DNA from: Cephalotus follicularis
Taxonomy: Eukaryota; Streptophyta; Magnoliopsida; Oxalidales; Cephalotaceae
DNA: 64,000 nt
Reading direction: 5' to 3'
NCBI GenBank assembly: GCA_001972305.1
Contig: BDDD01000318.1
Location: forward strand, 372,001 to 436,000
The position numbers were made by a program, and so were the translations under genes. The notes beneath the pieces are model-generated. The model made no database searches. It saw only the letters and a list, made by a program, of their open reading frames with translations, and was not told the DNA's origin. Below, piece by piece: positions 46,323 through 57,669 of the stretch; positions within the stretch are counted from its first letter, which is position 1, and every line of letters starts with the position of its first letter.

Positions 46323-46978
46323 TAGAGATGCAAGTGGTTCGGACCGGTCCGGACCGTGCCCGGACCGTTCAGAACCAGAGGAAGGCGGTCTGGTTCTTGA
46401 ACCGGCCTGCTTTTCTCACTGTTCGGGCCGGTCCGGTTCATGAATCTAAAAAGTGAGAACCAAACCAGCCCGTGAACCTTAACCATAGGCAAGGCGGGCC
46501 GGTCCGGGTCATTATGGGCCGGTTCGGTTCATATTTATGTTGACGCCTATGAATAGCGTTGAATCTAATGTCATTTGTGTTGACTCCATTTGCCTTGTGC
46601 GTTAACGTAGTTAGTCACTGTCTGATTTTTGCATTTTTTGGCGTTGACGTCTTCATGTTAGCGTTGACACCAGTAACATAATTTCCAGCGCATTGACGCC
46701 AATTAGTGTAGTCATTGACGAGGATCATCCTGAATCTTAGAATTCATGTTCTACCCCTGAACGTTGACGCTAATAGCCTAGGCGTTGACGCCAATATCCG
46801 ATTCACGGTCCGGGCTGAGCTGGTTCAACGATTCCTAACACTCTGAACCGGCCTGGACCGCTTTCAAGGGCCGGTTTAACCATGGCCTACCACGTGGCGC
46901 ACGGTCTGGGCCGGTTCAAGGCCCAGATGGACTGGTTCAGGCCGGTTCACGGTTTTAACCGGCCCACTTGCAACCCTA
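46323..46978. mobile_element. hAT-type MITE, 656 bp
   Basis: It begins TAGAGATGCAAGTGG and ends CCCACTTGCAACCCTA, an imperfect terminal inverted repeat. It is flanked by the 8-bp duplication CATGGCAC (46315-46322 and 46979-46986), the size made by hAT transposases. Both ends are rich in CCGGTTC/GAACCGG palindromes, as in other plant hAT non-autonomous elements. No transposase frame is present. Confidence 0.88.
46535..46795. repeat. GTTGACGCC motif array inside the hAT MITE
   Basis: About ten units, such as TGTTGACGCC, GCGTTGACGTC, GCGTTGACACC, GCATTGACGCC, ACGTTGACGCT and GCGTTGACGCC. They are the same core as in the LTR arrays, at 15-40-base spacing. Confidence 0.78.
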
Positions 46979-47751
46979 CATGGCACTAACACCATTACAG
47001 TTGACACCCACAATTGTTACATGTACAGATGGCACTTATCAGGCCTTACAACACATTAAACAAAGCTACTAGTGGTCAATAAGCACCTCTTGATTTGTAG
47101 GAGCCACGCCCCCACGTTTTGGCCTTCATGCATCATGGCCCCCGAATGTTGCGCATGCGTGCCCGAGTGTTACGCGCAACCTGTCGCACAATGCGCTCTG
47201 CTTGCGCGCTAAGCTCCGTCTGATGCGCGCCACGCCTGCATGATGTGCGCGCCTGTCTCGCACAGCTCGGCCATCTCCCGCATGATGCACACTGCTCCCG
47301 CATGCTGGGCACCACGTTCCGCATCCTGCGCGCATCTGCCTGTTTGTGCGCCATGCCTCGCACAATGCTCCACCCACTCTGCCTGTTGTGCGTCATGCCT
47401 CGCACAATGCTTGGCCAACTCCCGCATGATGTGTGCAGTGCTCGGACTGCTCTGCCTGATGTGCGCTCCACTCAGCACAATGCTCGGACCATGTGCGCCA
47501 TGCCCCGCACACTACTCGGATCATGTGTGCTATGCCTCACATGATGCGCGCTCCTGCAGATTATTTGCCTTGCCTGATGCGCATGACGCGCGTGCCTGCC
47601 GCGCCATGCTTGAACCATCTATACTGAAAGTGTCCCATATATGTGCCTGCTTCCGTGTAACATGCCCCCCCATGCTACTGTCCTGGGCTAACATACGTGC
47701 AGGACCCAAACCCATGCTAGCCGTGTCTCGCCCAAGCTCAAGGGACTAACA

Positions 47752-48978
47752 AACCACCCTCACCAAAAGAGCTCAACGTCCTCGTCGATGGGGTGGTTAA
47801 ATAATCTCGGACCTGCCTTTCGAATTGCCATAAATCCGTCTCTTTCTCACATGACGCTTCCTATTCTGGAGAGCTTCTCCAGTGAATTAAATATTCAGTT
47901 CTCTGATTTTTCTTGCTCTGCCCCAAGGCCCACTGGTCAAGAATCTTCTCTACTTTCCGATCATATTGCTGCCTTATTACTGGTGGAGCACGTTGGGCTT
48001 GAATGCGCCCAACATTTAACAAGTCTTCATTGAAAGGTTTAAGGAAACTTACATGAAATGTGGGGTATAGCTTTAGCCGCTCGGGTAAGTGTAGTCGGTA
48101 TGCTACATTGCCCACCTTCTTCATCACTTCGAAAGGTTCGTCATATTTTGGTATCAACCCTCTGTGCACTTTTTTACTGTTTATCTTGTTCCACATTTCT
48201 GAAGTTAGCTTCAGCATCACTCTATCCCCGACTTTGAACTCTACTAGCCTCCTGCCCTTGTCTGCATATTTTTTCATTCTCCTGGCCACCTTAGCAAGGC
48301 TTTCTCGAGTCCTCAAGTCTTTCTTGCCTATCTCTTGTGAACCTATATGCTGCGGTACACTGGCCACCTGCCTTTTGTAATGCCACTTCTTGGGGAGTAA
48401 GTGGCTGGTGCCCAGTTGCTAGTTCAAAAGGACTGTACCCCGCTGCTGAAGATCTGTGAAGGTTGTAACAAAATTGTGCATTGTCCAGTAAGTCTAGCCA
48501 GTTTCTCTGGCTTGCGTCACATAATGTCATAGATAGTCTTCCAATAGGCCATTAATTCGCTCAGTCTGCCTGTCTGTTTGTGGATGGTTGGCAGTGGAAA
48601 ACTTCAATTCCGATCCCATCAAATTGAAGAGACACATCCAAAATTGCCCTGTAAAGCGAGCGTCCCGATTGCTCCCTATGTCCGCCGGTACTCCGAAATG
48701 CTTGACTATATTTTGGTAAAAAAAGATCAGCCGCTACCTCGGCTGTGCATACCTTCGGGGCTTCCACAAACACTGCATACTTGAAAAACCTATCAACCAC
48801 AACCATTATTGAAGAAAATTCTTGTACCTTAGGAAAACCGCTAACAAAGTCCATCGACACCGATGCCCATGGTTTTTCTGGGATGGGCAAGGGCTGTAGT
48901 ACGCCTGCTTCTTTTTGGCGCTCAACCTTGTCCTGCTGGCACACCAAGCAAGACTTCACATAGGCTTCAACATCATCA
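47752..48978 (-). pseudogene. pol: Third chromovirus copy, integrase and chromodomain
   Basis: Minus-strand pieces: DDVEAYVKSCLVCQQDKVER, PEKPWASVSMDFVSGFPKVQ, then a frameshift in the DLF-YQN region, GYSPFELATGHQPLTPQEVA, KVHRGLIPKYDEPFEVMKKV, QRTEYLIHWRSSPE. It reads Arg at KVHR and has CAA rather than TGA after DLFY, so it lacks both stops shared by the palindrome arms. It is broken at 48978 by a jump into plus-strand protease sequence. Confidence 0.85.
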
Positions 48979-49213
48979 TGTGGGCGATGGTGGACACGGG
49001 CGCAACACATAGCTTTTTGGTAGAGCGGATGGTTCATCGGTTGAACCTCATAAGTAGGCTGAGACTAGGCCGGAGCCTAGTGCTATCAAGGCAAAAATTT
49101 AGAAGCAAATTTAGACCCGTGACATAGCAATTGGTTGGTGTCACTTGTAAGGCATGATTGCCTAGTGTCCTAGCAGCTAGGGGTGTTAGCTGCAAAAGTG
49201 CATGGCTGCACTA
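48979..49213 (+). pseudogene. Patchwork of protease and LTR fragments
   Basis: 48979-49040 reads AMVDTGATHSFLVERMVHRL, a protease start in plus orientation. It switches near 49048 to the last 75 or so bases of an LTR (ending CCCGTGACA at 49123), then to an LTR interior (GCAATTGGTTGGTGTCACTT) up to the copia insertion at 49214. That is three joins within 240 bp. Confidence 0.75.
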
Positions 49214-49401
49214 TGTTAAGAGTTATAAGCAATTGGTGGCTATATTCTCTTTATTTTTCCTTATTTGTTATTTTTCTTTATTTGTTATTTTTCCTTATTT
49301 GCTATATGTCCAGGTTCTATGAATCTGAGTATTTCATTAATATATATACATAATACTATGTGATTAAAAAACATACAAGTCAAATTCTTTGATTTGCAAC
49401 C
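49214..49401 (+). mobile_element. 5' LTR of the first copia element
   Basis: 188 bp; it ends GCAACC instead of GCAACA. It has two extra TTTGTTATTTTTC units compared with the 3' LTR. Confidence 0.85.
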
Positions 49402-49806
49402 TGGTATCAATGCATTCTTAACACACAAAAAAAAACATATACGAAAAAAAAAACCAATTTTTCTGTTTCAAGTTCTCTGTTTCAAGCGTCGATCATCGGA
49501 ATTTTTCTGGTTAGTCGTCGCGCCTTCCTCTACGGTGCTCAAGTTCTCTGTTTCAAGCGCCGATCATCGGAATTTTTTTGGTTAGTCGCCGATCATCGGA
49601 ATTTTTCTGGTTAGTCGTCGATCTGTGTTGGAATGATAAATCTTTCTGGTCTTGATGTTACTGTACTCGTTTTTTTAATGATTTTGTGTTGATGTGAAGC
49701 CGGGAAGCCCTTTGCCATGGTTGTATTTTGTGTGTGGGGTTGTTGATGGCGTTTTCTTTGGTGATTGTGATCGTTTTGACATTATAGTATTGCTTGTTGT
49801 TTTACA

Positions 49807-50776
49807 ATGGCTGAAACTAAAGTTCCTTCTGCGACTCCCTCACCGAATGAGACAGTTAATGTTACTATTACCTCCATTAAACTGAAAGGGAGTTCTAATT
49901 ATTTGTCGTGGGCTCAAGCGGTTAAGATATATATCATGGCTAAAAAAAAACTCAAGTTTCTTAACTCTGATCCTCCGGCACCTGATGCTAGTGGATATGA
50001 AGATTGGATACAGGAGAACATAGTGATTTTGATATGGTTGTGGAACAGCATGGAACCTGAGATTGCTGCAAATGTAATGTTTCATAATACTGCTAAGGGT
50101 GTCTGTGATGATTTGAAAGACACCTATTCTCAAGACAAGAATATGAATAGGGTGTATGATCTTTATGACAAAATGTTTCATCTTCGCCAATCTGGTAAGC
50201 CTCTACATGATTATTATAGCACTTTCAAGGGTTTTGCTGAGGAATTAAATGTATTTTAGCCTTTCACCAATGATATTGATTGATAAACTTAAGGCACAAC
50301 GAAATGAATTTCTGGTTTCTAAATTTCTCGCTGGCCAAGATCCTGATCTCCAAAACATAAAAGGATATATTCTTGCTGGTGAGACTGTCCCATCTCTTAC
50401 AGATACCTTCTCTCGACTTCAACGTGTTGCTTATCCTATGCAGCACGAGTCCTCTCCCAAGGACAACTCGGCCTTTACTGTTGGTCGAGGTCGGGGACAT
50501 AGCCGTGGTTCCGGGGGAGGTCGTGGTGCTAATATTGGTCATGGTAGTTTTTTTGGTGACAGACCACCTAGGAAGTGTAGTTACTCTGGCAAGAATGGTC
50601 ATACTATAGACTATTGTTGGGACAAGCATGTCAAGCCAGATTGGGCACCTCAGACAGCTAATCATGCAGTGGTAGATGGTGGTCATGATAGTGTTTCATC
50701 TGGAGATACTCCACAGAGTCCAATATCGGGTGGTAGTTCTACTTCACAACGTGATGATCTTTCTCAGATTTTGTGA
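49807..50776 (+). pseudogene. gag: Copia gag (UBN2 type)
   Basis: ATG at 49807: MAETKVPSATPSPNETVNVT, LKGSSNYLSWAQAVKIYIMA, MEPEIAANVMFHNTAKGVCD, MFHLRQSGKPLHDYYSTFKG. A frameshift near 50258 leads to LKAQRNEFLVSKFLAGQDPD and a Gly/Arg-rich stretch (RGRGHSRGSGGGRG). The knuckle reads CSYSGKNGHTIDYCW; its second Cys is Ser, so zinc binding is lost. Confidence 0.85.
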
Positions 50777-52117
50777 CGTTTACAGAGTCTTAAGACATCT
50801 CATAACGCATTTGTTGGGTCCACCTCCTTGGCTACTCTTGCTCATACAGGTACATCTGCCTTCTTTAAATCCACTACTCCGCCCTGGATTATTGATTCTG
50901 GGGCATCTTCTCACATGACTGGTAAGTCATTTGTGCTTACCTCTTTACATCATGTTAACTAGTCTTCATCTGTCATACTTGCTAATGGCTCATCCACTTC
51001 CGTATCAGGGAATGGTAATGTTTCTCCAACTTCCTCCATTAATCTGTCATCCGTCCTACATGTTCCTCAATTACCGTTAAATCTTCTTTCTGTTAGTCAG
51101 TTAACTAAGTCCTTACATTGCTCAGTAACATTCTTTCTGACTCATTGTGTTTTTCAGGACCTTCACATGAGGAAGACAATTGGTGGAAGGTATGAGAAAG
51201 ATGGACTGTACTATCTTGACTGTGGAACTGTTACTTCTTCTGCTGCTCTTGCTTCTGGTGGTGGTGTCACTCCTTTTCAGTGGCATTGTCGGTTAGGTCA
51301 TTTGTCTTTAGCTCGGTTAAAGCTAATTTTTCCGTCTTTTAAGTCAGTGTCTAAGATAGAATGTGAAGCCTACGAGTTGGGTAAACATCATCGTACTTCC
51401 TATCCTCCTCGTACTATGGCTCGTAGTTTGTCGTTATTTGATTTAGTCCATTCGGACATCTGGGATCCTTGTCGTGTCCGGAATAGAAAGGGGGTCATGT
51501 ATTTTGTCACCTTTGTGGACGACCACTCTCGTCTCACTTGGCTATATATGTTAAATGAGGGGTCTGAGTTTCTTTCTGTATTCCAAAATTTTTATAATGA
51601 AATAAAAACGCAATTTGGTATGTCTATTAAAGTTTTTCGTTCTGATAATGCTTTGGAATATATACAAAATGAGATTTCTAGTTTTTGTGTAGCACAAGGT
51701 ATGATTCATCAGACTAGTTATTCGTACACACATCAACAAAACGGAGTGGCGGAACGTAAAAATAGACATTTGCTTGAGGTGGCTCGTACTATTATGATGC
51801 ATATGCATGTTCCAAAACAATTTTGGTGTGAATGAGTTCTTACTGCATGTTATTTGATTAATCGCATGCCATCTTCTGTTCTTGCCGACAAGTCTCCTTT
51901 TTCTATTATTTTCCCCCATCAAACGGTTTTTCACTTACCTCCTCGTGTTTTCGAGTGTATTTGTTTTGTTCACAATTTACATATTACCACTGATAAACTT
52001 TCCCCTAGATCTACTAAATTTGTTTTTCTTGGTTATTCTAGTACACATAAAGGTTATAAGTGTTATGACCCTATAGGGCAAAAGTATTTTGTCAATGCTG
52101 ATGTTACATTTTTTTAA
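50777..52117 (+). pseudogene. pol: Copia protease and integrase
   Basis: Protease active site WIIDSGASSHMTG near 50884. Integrase zinc part WHCRLGHLSLARLKL, then CEAYELGKHH, where the second Cys of the usual CxxC is Tyr. Catalytic core: LVHSDIWDPCRV, FVDDHSRLTWLYML, FRSDNALEY, HQQNGVAERKNRHLLEVART. A TGA near 51833 replaces Trp or Cys in FWCE-VLTACYLINRMP, and another stop follows the VTFF residues at 52117. Confidence 0.87.
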
Positions 52118-54020
52118 GGTCATTCTTATTTTGGTCCGTCTCCTACGGTTCCCAGGGATGTTTGACAGGTGCCATCTACTCCACATATTCCTGCCTTGAT
52201 TCCTTTTTCAGATACTCCTAGTCTGTCGTCTCCACCTTTTGAGTTCTATGATCAGGTCTATCAATGGCGACAGAAGACTACTTCTCAGACATAGATACCA
52301 TCAGCTCCACCCGTATCGATTCCACCACCGTCGTGTTCCTCTGGTGAAGTTCCACCATCCTCCTATAATTATCTACCCATTGCGTTGCGAAAAGGTAAAC
52401 GGTCTCTCACTAAAAGCTCTAATCTTATTTATTCCATTGATAACTATGTTTCTATCTCTCACTTGCCATCATCTGTCCATGCCTTGGCCTTATCCTTGTT
52501 TACTACATCTCTACCCAAAACCTATGTTGAGGCCCTCCGTATTCCGGGATGGAAGGAGGCCATGAATGTGGAAATATATGCTATTTTATCTTGTAATATA
52601 TGGAGTTTAGTAGATTTACCACATGTGTGTATACTATTAAGTACCATCCTAACGGGTCTGTTGAGCGGCTCAAAACTCGTCTGGTTGCCAAGGGGTATAC
52701 TCAGACTTATGGTGTTGACTATTTTGAGACCTTCTCCCCGGTTGCTTGGTTAAACTCAGTTCGTTTAATCATTTCTTTGGCTGTTAATTTTGATTGGCCA
52801 TTATTTCAGTTGGATATCAAAAATGCTTTCTTATATGGTGACCTTAGTAAGGAAGTTTATATGGAGCAACCTCCAGGTTATGTTGCTCAGGTGGAGAATG
52901 AAACTCGGGTGTGCAGACTACAAAAGGCAATTTATGGTCTCAAACAGTCTCCTAGGGCTTGGTTTGAGAAATTTAGTGTAACGGTGCTATTGTGTGGCTT
53001 CTCGCAGTGCTACTCTGATCATTCTGTGTTTGTTCGTCGTCATAATGGTAAATTGGTTGTATTAGTTGTTTATGTGGATGATATAATTGTCTCAGGTGAT
53101 GATGTAGCAGGTATCGTAGAAGTAAAGTCTTATTTACAACAACACTTTCAGACTAAGGACCTGGGTGATCTCTATTATTTTCCTTGTATTGAGGTTGTAA
53201 GAAGTAAGAAAGGACCTAGTTTGTCCCAAAGGAAATATGTGTTAGATTTGTTGTCTGAAACTGGTATGCTTGGTTGCAAACCAGTTGATATTCCTATGGA
53301 TCCTCACCAAAAGTTTGGGATTGATGATGATAGTTCTCTCACGGATGTTCACCAGTATAGGAGTTTGATTGGGAAGTTGATTTATCTTACTGTTACTAGA
53401 CCTGACATTTCCTTTGTAGTGGGAGTACTTAGTCAGTTTATGCAGGCTCCACAGAAAGCTCATTGGGATGCTGCCATTCGAATACTTCGCTATCTGAAGA
53501 GTGCTCCTGGAAAAGGTTTGATATATCGTCCCAATCGGCATATGGATCTTGTTGCATATTCCGATGCTGATTGGGAAGGTTCAGCAAGTGATCGTCGGTC
53601 TACTATGGGTTATTGTACCTTTGTTGGTGGTAATCTGGTGTCGTGGCGTAGTAAAAAGTAAATTACTGTTGCAAGGTCAAGTGCTAAAGCTGAGTATAGG
53701 GCAATGGCACATACCACTGCTGAGTTGATGTGGCTCTGATCTCTACTTCTTGAAATGGGTCTTTTAGTTTCAAAGCGGATGAAAATGTTTTGTGATAATC
53801 AGGCGGCTATCTACGTAGCTAGTAATCCAGTCTATCACAAGCGGACTAAACACATTGAAGTGGATTGTCACTTTGTACGTAACGCGGTTATGAAGAAACT
53901 AGTTGAGACTCCATTTGTATCTTCATCGGGTCAACTGGCAGATTTTCTCACAAAGTCACTATTTACTCCAAACTTTCGCATGTGCTGTAACTAGCTGAGC
54001 ATGGGTGATTTATATGCTCC
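52118..54020 (+). pseudogene. pol: Copia reverse transcriptase and RNase H
   Basis: VEALRIPGWKEAMNVEIYAI opens the RT; after a frameshift near 52620, [66 protein letters not shown] (catalytic YVDD), DLGDLYYFPCIEV. RNase H: AYSDADWEGSASDRRSTMGY, then a TAA at 53659 after [39 protein letters not shown], ending near 53992. Integrase before RT confirms copia. Confidence 0.88.
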
Positions 54021-54034
54021 AGCTTGAGGGGGAG

Positions 54035-54188
54035 TGTTAAGAGTTATAAACAATTAGTGGCTATATTCTCTTTATTTTTCCTTATTTGCTATATGTCCAG
54101 GTTCTATGAATCTGAGTATTTCATTAATATAAATACATAAGACTGTGTGATTAAAAAACACACAAGTCAAATTCTCTGATTTGCAACA
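54035..54188 (+). mobile_element. 3' LTR of the first copia element
   Basis: 154 bp, preceded by the polypurine tract GAGGGGGAG and ending GCAACA before the CACTA duplication. Confidence 0.87.
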
Positions 54189-54193
54189 CACTA

Positions 54194-54498
54194 TAAAAAG
54201 ACGAGTAGGGAGACTTGTCCGAGGCATGAGCGGCATGTGTGAGAATTAGGGGAGAATTCTCTGGGCGAGGGCTGAGAGCTTGTAATTCCTTTGTATACTT
54301 TCGGTGGAGTAAATAATGGTTGGAATATTTCCGTAAATTGTGTGTGAGCGTGCCTTGCTTATTGTTGTGATTCAGACACTGGGTGTGTGTGTGCATTAAG
54401 CCTCTATATACTTGGGCGTGGCACAAATTGGTTGAGGCTAGGGCGGAGTCTAGCGCCATCACAGGCAAAAATTCATGTGCGAATTTGACCCTATGACA
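54194..54498 (+). mobile_element. Chromovirus LTR, rest of the copy hit by copia
   Basis: It starts TATAAAAAGACGAG after the duplicated CACTA, so the insertion fell exactly at the LTR TATA box. It ends CCCTATGACA at 54498. Primer site and gag are absent; integrase follows at once. Confidence 0.78.
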
Positions 54499-55981
54499 CA
54501 AAGTCCGGAATGTTGCTAATTCTGATACCACTTATGTCAAGTTAGTGCAGCAAGTGCAAGAAGGCCTAGTGCGAAAATATTGGCTAGAGTCTGATTTGTT
54601 GTATGCAAAAGGAGGCAGACTCTTTGTTCCGAATGGTGGCAGACTTAGACAACAAATGCTGAGAGAAGCGCATGACTCGCAATGGCCAGGATATCCTGCG
54701 GTAAAAAGGATGCATGTGTTGCCAACAAGAAGCTTTATCTGGCCGAAGATGGAAGATGATATCGAGGCCTACGTCAAGTCTTGACTGGTGTGCCAGCAAG
54801 ACAAAATTGAGCAGAAAAGAGACGCAGGCTTGCTGCAACCTTTGCCTATTCCAAAAAAGCCATGGGTTTCAGTGTCAATGGATTTTGTGAGTGGATTTTC
54901 GAAGGTTCATGACTTCAGCTCTGTCATGGTAGTGGTTGACAGGTTCTCAAAGTTAATGGTGTTTGTTGCTGCTTCAAAAGTGTGCACAGCAGAGGTGGCT
55001 GTTGATTTATTCTACCGAAATGTAGTAAAACACTTTGGGGTACCAGCGGATATTGTGAGCGACAAGGATGCTCATTTCACTGGTCGGTTTTGGACATATC
55101 TTTTCAACTTGAAGGGTTTCGAGTTGAAGTTCTCTACCGGCAATCATCCGTAAATGGATGGACAAACGGAGTGAACTAATGGTTTGTTGGAGGAATATCT
55201 TCGACACTATGTGGCTGCTAGTTAGAGAAATTGGCTGGAATTGTTAGACAATGCTCATTTTTGGTTTAATTTACATCGATCTTCAGCTACTAGTTTTAGT
55301 CCCTTTGAGTTGGCTACTGGTCACCAACCGCTAACTCCACATGAAGTTACGTTACAAAAAATAGGTGGTAAGTGCCCTGTGGCATATCGTTTTGCAAGAG
55401 ACAGGCAGGAAAGGTTTGAGGACGCTGAAGACAGCCTTGCCAAAGCAGCAAAACGGATGAAGAAGTACGCAGATAAGGGTAGGAGGTCAGTGGATTTCAA
55501 ACTTGGGGACAAAGTGATGTTGAAATTGACCCCACAGATGTGGAACAATATTAATAGCAAACGGGTAAATCGTGGCTTAATTCCAAAGTATGATGGTCCC
55601 TTCAAAGTTGTCAAAAAGGTTGGCAATGTGGCTTACTGATTGCATTTACCAGAACGGTTGAAGCTACAACCCACTTTTCATGTGAGTTTCTTGAGCCATT
55701 CCATGAGGACTTGCTAAATATTGGGCACACTCAAGCCCAACGTGCCCCTCCTGTGATCCGGCAGCAGTTGGATCAAGAGATAGAGCGAATTCTTGATCAT
55801 CGAACTTTAGGGCAGAGTAAGAAAAATAGGCGAGTTGAGTACTTGATTAAGTGGAAAGGTTCACCAGAATCAGAGGCTTCGTGGGAAAAGGAAACAACAT
55901 TGTGGCAGTTCGAAAGACAGATCAAAGACTACTTGGTTACCCCTTCGACGAGGACGTCGAGCTCTTCTAGTGGGGGTGGTT
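54499..55981 (+). pseudogene. pol: Fourth chromovirus copy, integrase and chromodomain
   Basis: It starts with KVRNVANSDTTYVKL fused directly to an LTR end. It reads SQWPGYPAVKRMHVLPTRSF, PWVSVSMDFVSGFSKVHDFS, KHFGVPADIVSDKDAHFTGR, NWLELLDNAHFWFNLHRSSA, KKVGNVAY, RVEYLIKWKGSPESEASWEK. Stops occur near 54782, 55152, 55172 (CGA to TGA), 55223 and 55637, with a frameshift near 55690. The end is the GGGGGTGGTT polypurine tract. Confidence 0.86.
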
Positions 55982-56728
55982 TATTATCCCCTTAGGCTTG
56001 GTGGCATCATGTTTGGCGTAGGTTTGGATACCTGCACCTATTTTGGCCTATGGGTAGTAGCATGATGGAGGCATGCTACGAGTAAGCAGGCGCATGTGGG
56101 ACATTTTCATATCGGATGGCTTGTTCAGACATGGTGCACAGCGTGTGCGCCATCAAGCAGACATAGCGCATGTGTGTGCGTATCAGGCAGACATAGCGCA
56201 CAACGTATGTGCGCATTAGGCAGACATGGCGCAACGTGTGTGCGCATCGGGCAGATATAGTGCGCAGCGTATGCCCACATCCAGCAGATGTAGAGCGCGC
56301 TTAACATGCGGGACACAACGCGCAACATAGAGCACAGCGGGTGCGCGCATTCCGCGCAACATGCGGGCACGAAGCGCAAGTTGTGGACACAGCGCGCAAG
56401 ATGCAGGGTCATGGTGCATGCGGGCAGAACGTGGATGCATGTGTGAGATAGTGGTTCCTATATGTTTGGCTGAGCTTGCTGGCCACTAGAGGCATAGTCT
56501 TGTGTGTTGTAAGGCCTATTATGAGCCACTTGTATATCTAACAATTGAGGGGTTTCAATTGTAAGGCATGTATACCAAGTGCCCCTAGCAGTTAGGGTGT
56601 TAACTGCTGAAGTGCATGTGTGCACTATAAATGTGCGAGACAACAGATTTGCCAAGACATGTGAGAATTCTCAAGGCAAACTACAAAGTGCTTGTAATCC
56701 TTTGTAAGCTTTCAGTGAAGTAATAAAC
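55982..56728 (+). mobile_element. Chromovirus 3' LTR, truncated, meets an inverted LTR
   Basis: It starts TATTATCCCC (decayed TGTTAGCCCC) and follows the same course as 30482-31422 up to AAGTAATAAA. Minisatellite units lie at 56120-56430 and a TATAAATG box near 56625. About 20 bp of mixed filler (CTGCAGAGTGCTTG, echoing a nearby GTGCTTG) separate it from the inverted LTR. Confidence 0.78.
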
Positions 56729-56747
56729 TGCAGAGTGCTTGCTTGTT

Positions 56748-57669
56748 GCTGTAATGGCACTAGACACCAGCCTAGGCTCAGCCCAAATTCCGAGCATCAC
56801 CCTCTCTATAGAGGCTAAGTTAACTCGCACACAATGATTTAAACATAGCAACAAGTAAGAGCACACTCACACGATTTACAGGAAAATTCCCAACCTTTAT
56901 TACTTCACCGAAAGCATACAAAGGATTACAAGCATTCTGCAGTTTGCCTTGAGAATTCTCACATGCCTTGGCAAATCTATTGTCTCACATATTTATAGTG
57001 CACACATGCACTTCAGCAGTTAACACCCCTAACTGCCAGGGGCGCTTGGCATAAATGTCTTACAATTGATACCTCTCAATTGTTAGATATACAAGTGGCT
57101 CATAACAGGCCTTACAACACGCAAGACTATGCCTCTGGGTGCCAGAAGGCTCAGCCGAACATATACGAACCACTATCTCACACATTAACCCACGTTCTGC
57201 TCGCATGCACATGACCTCGCATGTTGCGCGCACATGCCGCGCGATGAGCCCACCCGCTGTGCGCTATGTTGCGCGTTGTGACTGCATGTTGTGCGCACTC
57301 TACATTTGCCGGATGTGCGCTATGTCTGTCCGATGCGTGCACACACTGAGCGCCATGTCTGCCTGATGCGCGCATATGCTATGCGCTATGTCTTCCTGAT
57401 GCGCGCACACGCTCGAGCCATGTCTGCCGGATGCGCACATACGCTGTGCGCTATGTCTGCCTGATGCGCACACACGTTGTGCTCTATGTCTGCCTGATGC
57501 GCGCACACGCTGGTCGCCATGTCTGAACAAGCCATCCTGTATGAAAATGCCCTACATGCGCCTGCTTACTCGTAGCATGCCTCCCTCATGCTACTACCCC
57601 TAGGCCAGCATAGGTGCAGGTCTCCAAACCTACGCCAGCCGTGATGCCACCAAGCCTAAGGGGCTAACA
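56748..57669 (-). mobile_element. Inverted chromovirus LTR
   Basis: On the minus strand it runs TGTTAGCCCCTTAGGC (57669) to the CATTACAG region, missing its last 45 or so bases. It is preceded by the polypurine tract and by minus-strand chromodomain sequence. Minisatellite units lie at 57190-57530. Confidence 0.8.

Larger units (their letters stand above)
45982..47751 (-). mobile_element. Second LTR, minus strand, carrying a MITE
   Basis: On the minus strand it runs TGTTAGTCCC (47751) to CCTCGCGACA (45982), with TGATACCA primer-site remains just past its end (45969-45980). Without the MITE and one target copy it is about 1.1 kb. It lies between integrase sequence (47752-48978) and a primer site, that is, internal-LTR-internal, as left by recombination between tandem copies. 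A (CA)n tract lies at 46083-46108. Confidence 0.78.
49214..54188 (+). mobile_element. Ty1/copia retrotransposon, 4975 bp
   Basis: TGTTAAGAGT to TTTGCAACA, flanked by CACTA (49209-49213 and 54189-54193). Order: short LTR, primer site TGGTATCAATGC (decayed), gag, protease, integrase, RT, RNase H, polypurine tract CTTGAGGGGGAG, LTR. That order is typical of copia. It sits in a chromovirus LTR, whose sequence resumes at 54194. The polyprotein is broken by several stops and frameshifts. Confidence 0.92.
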
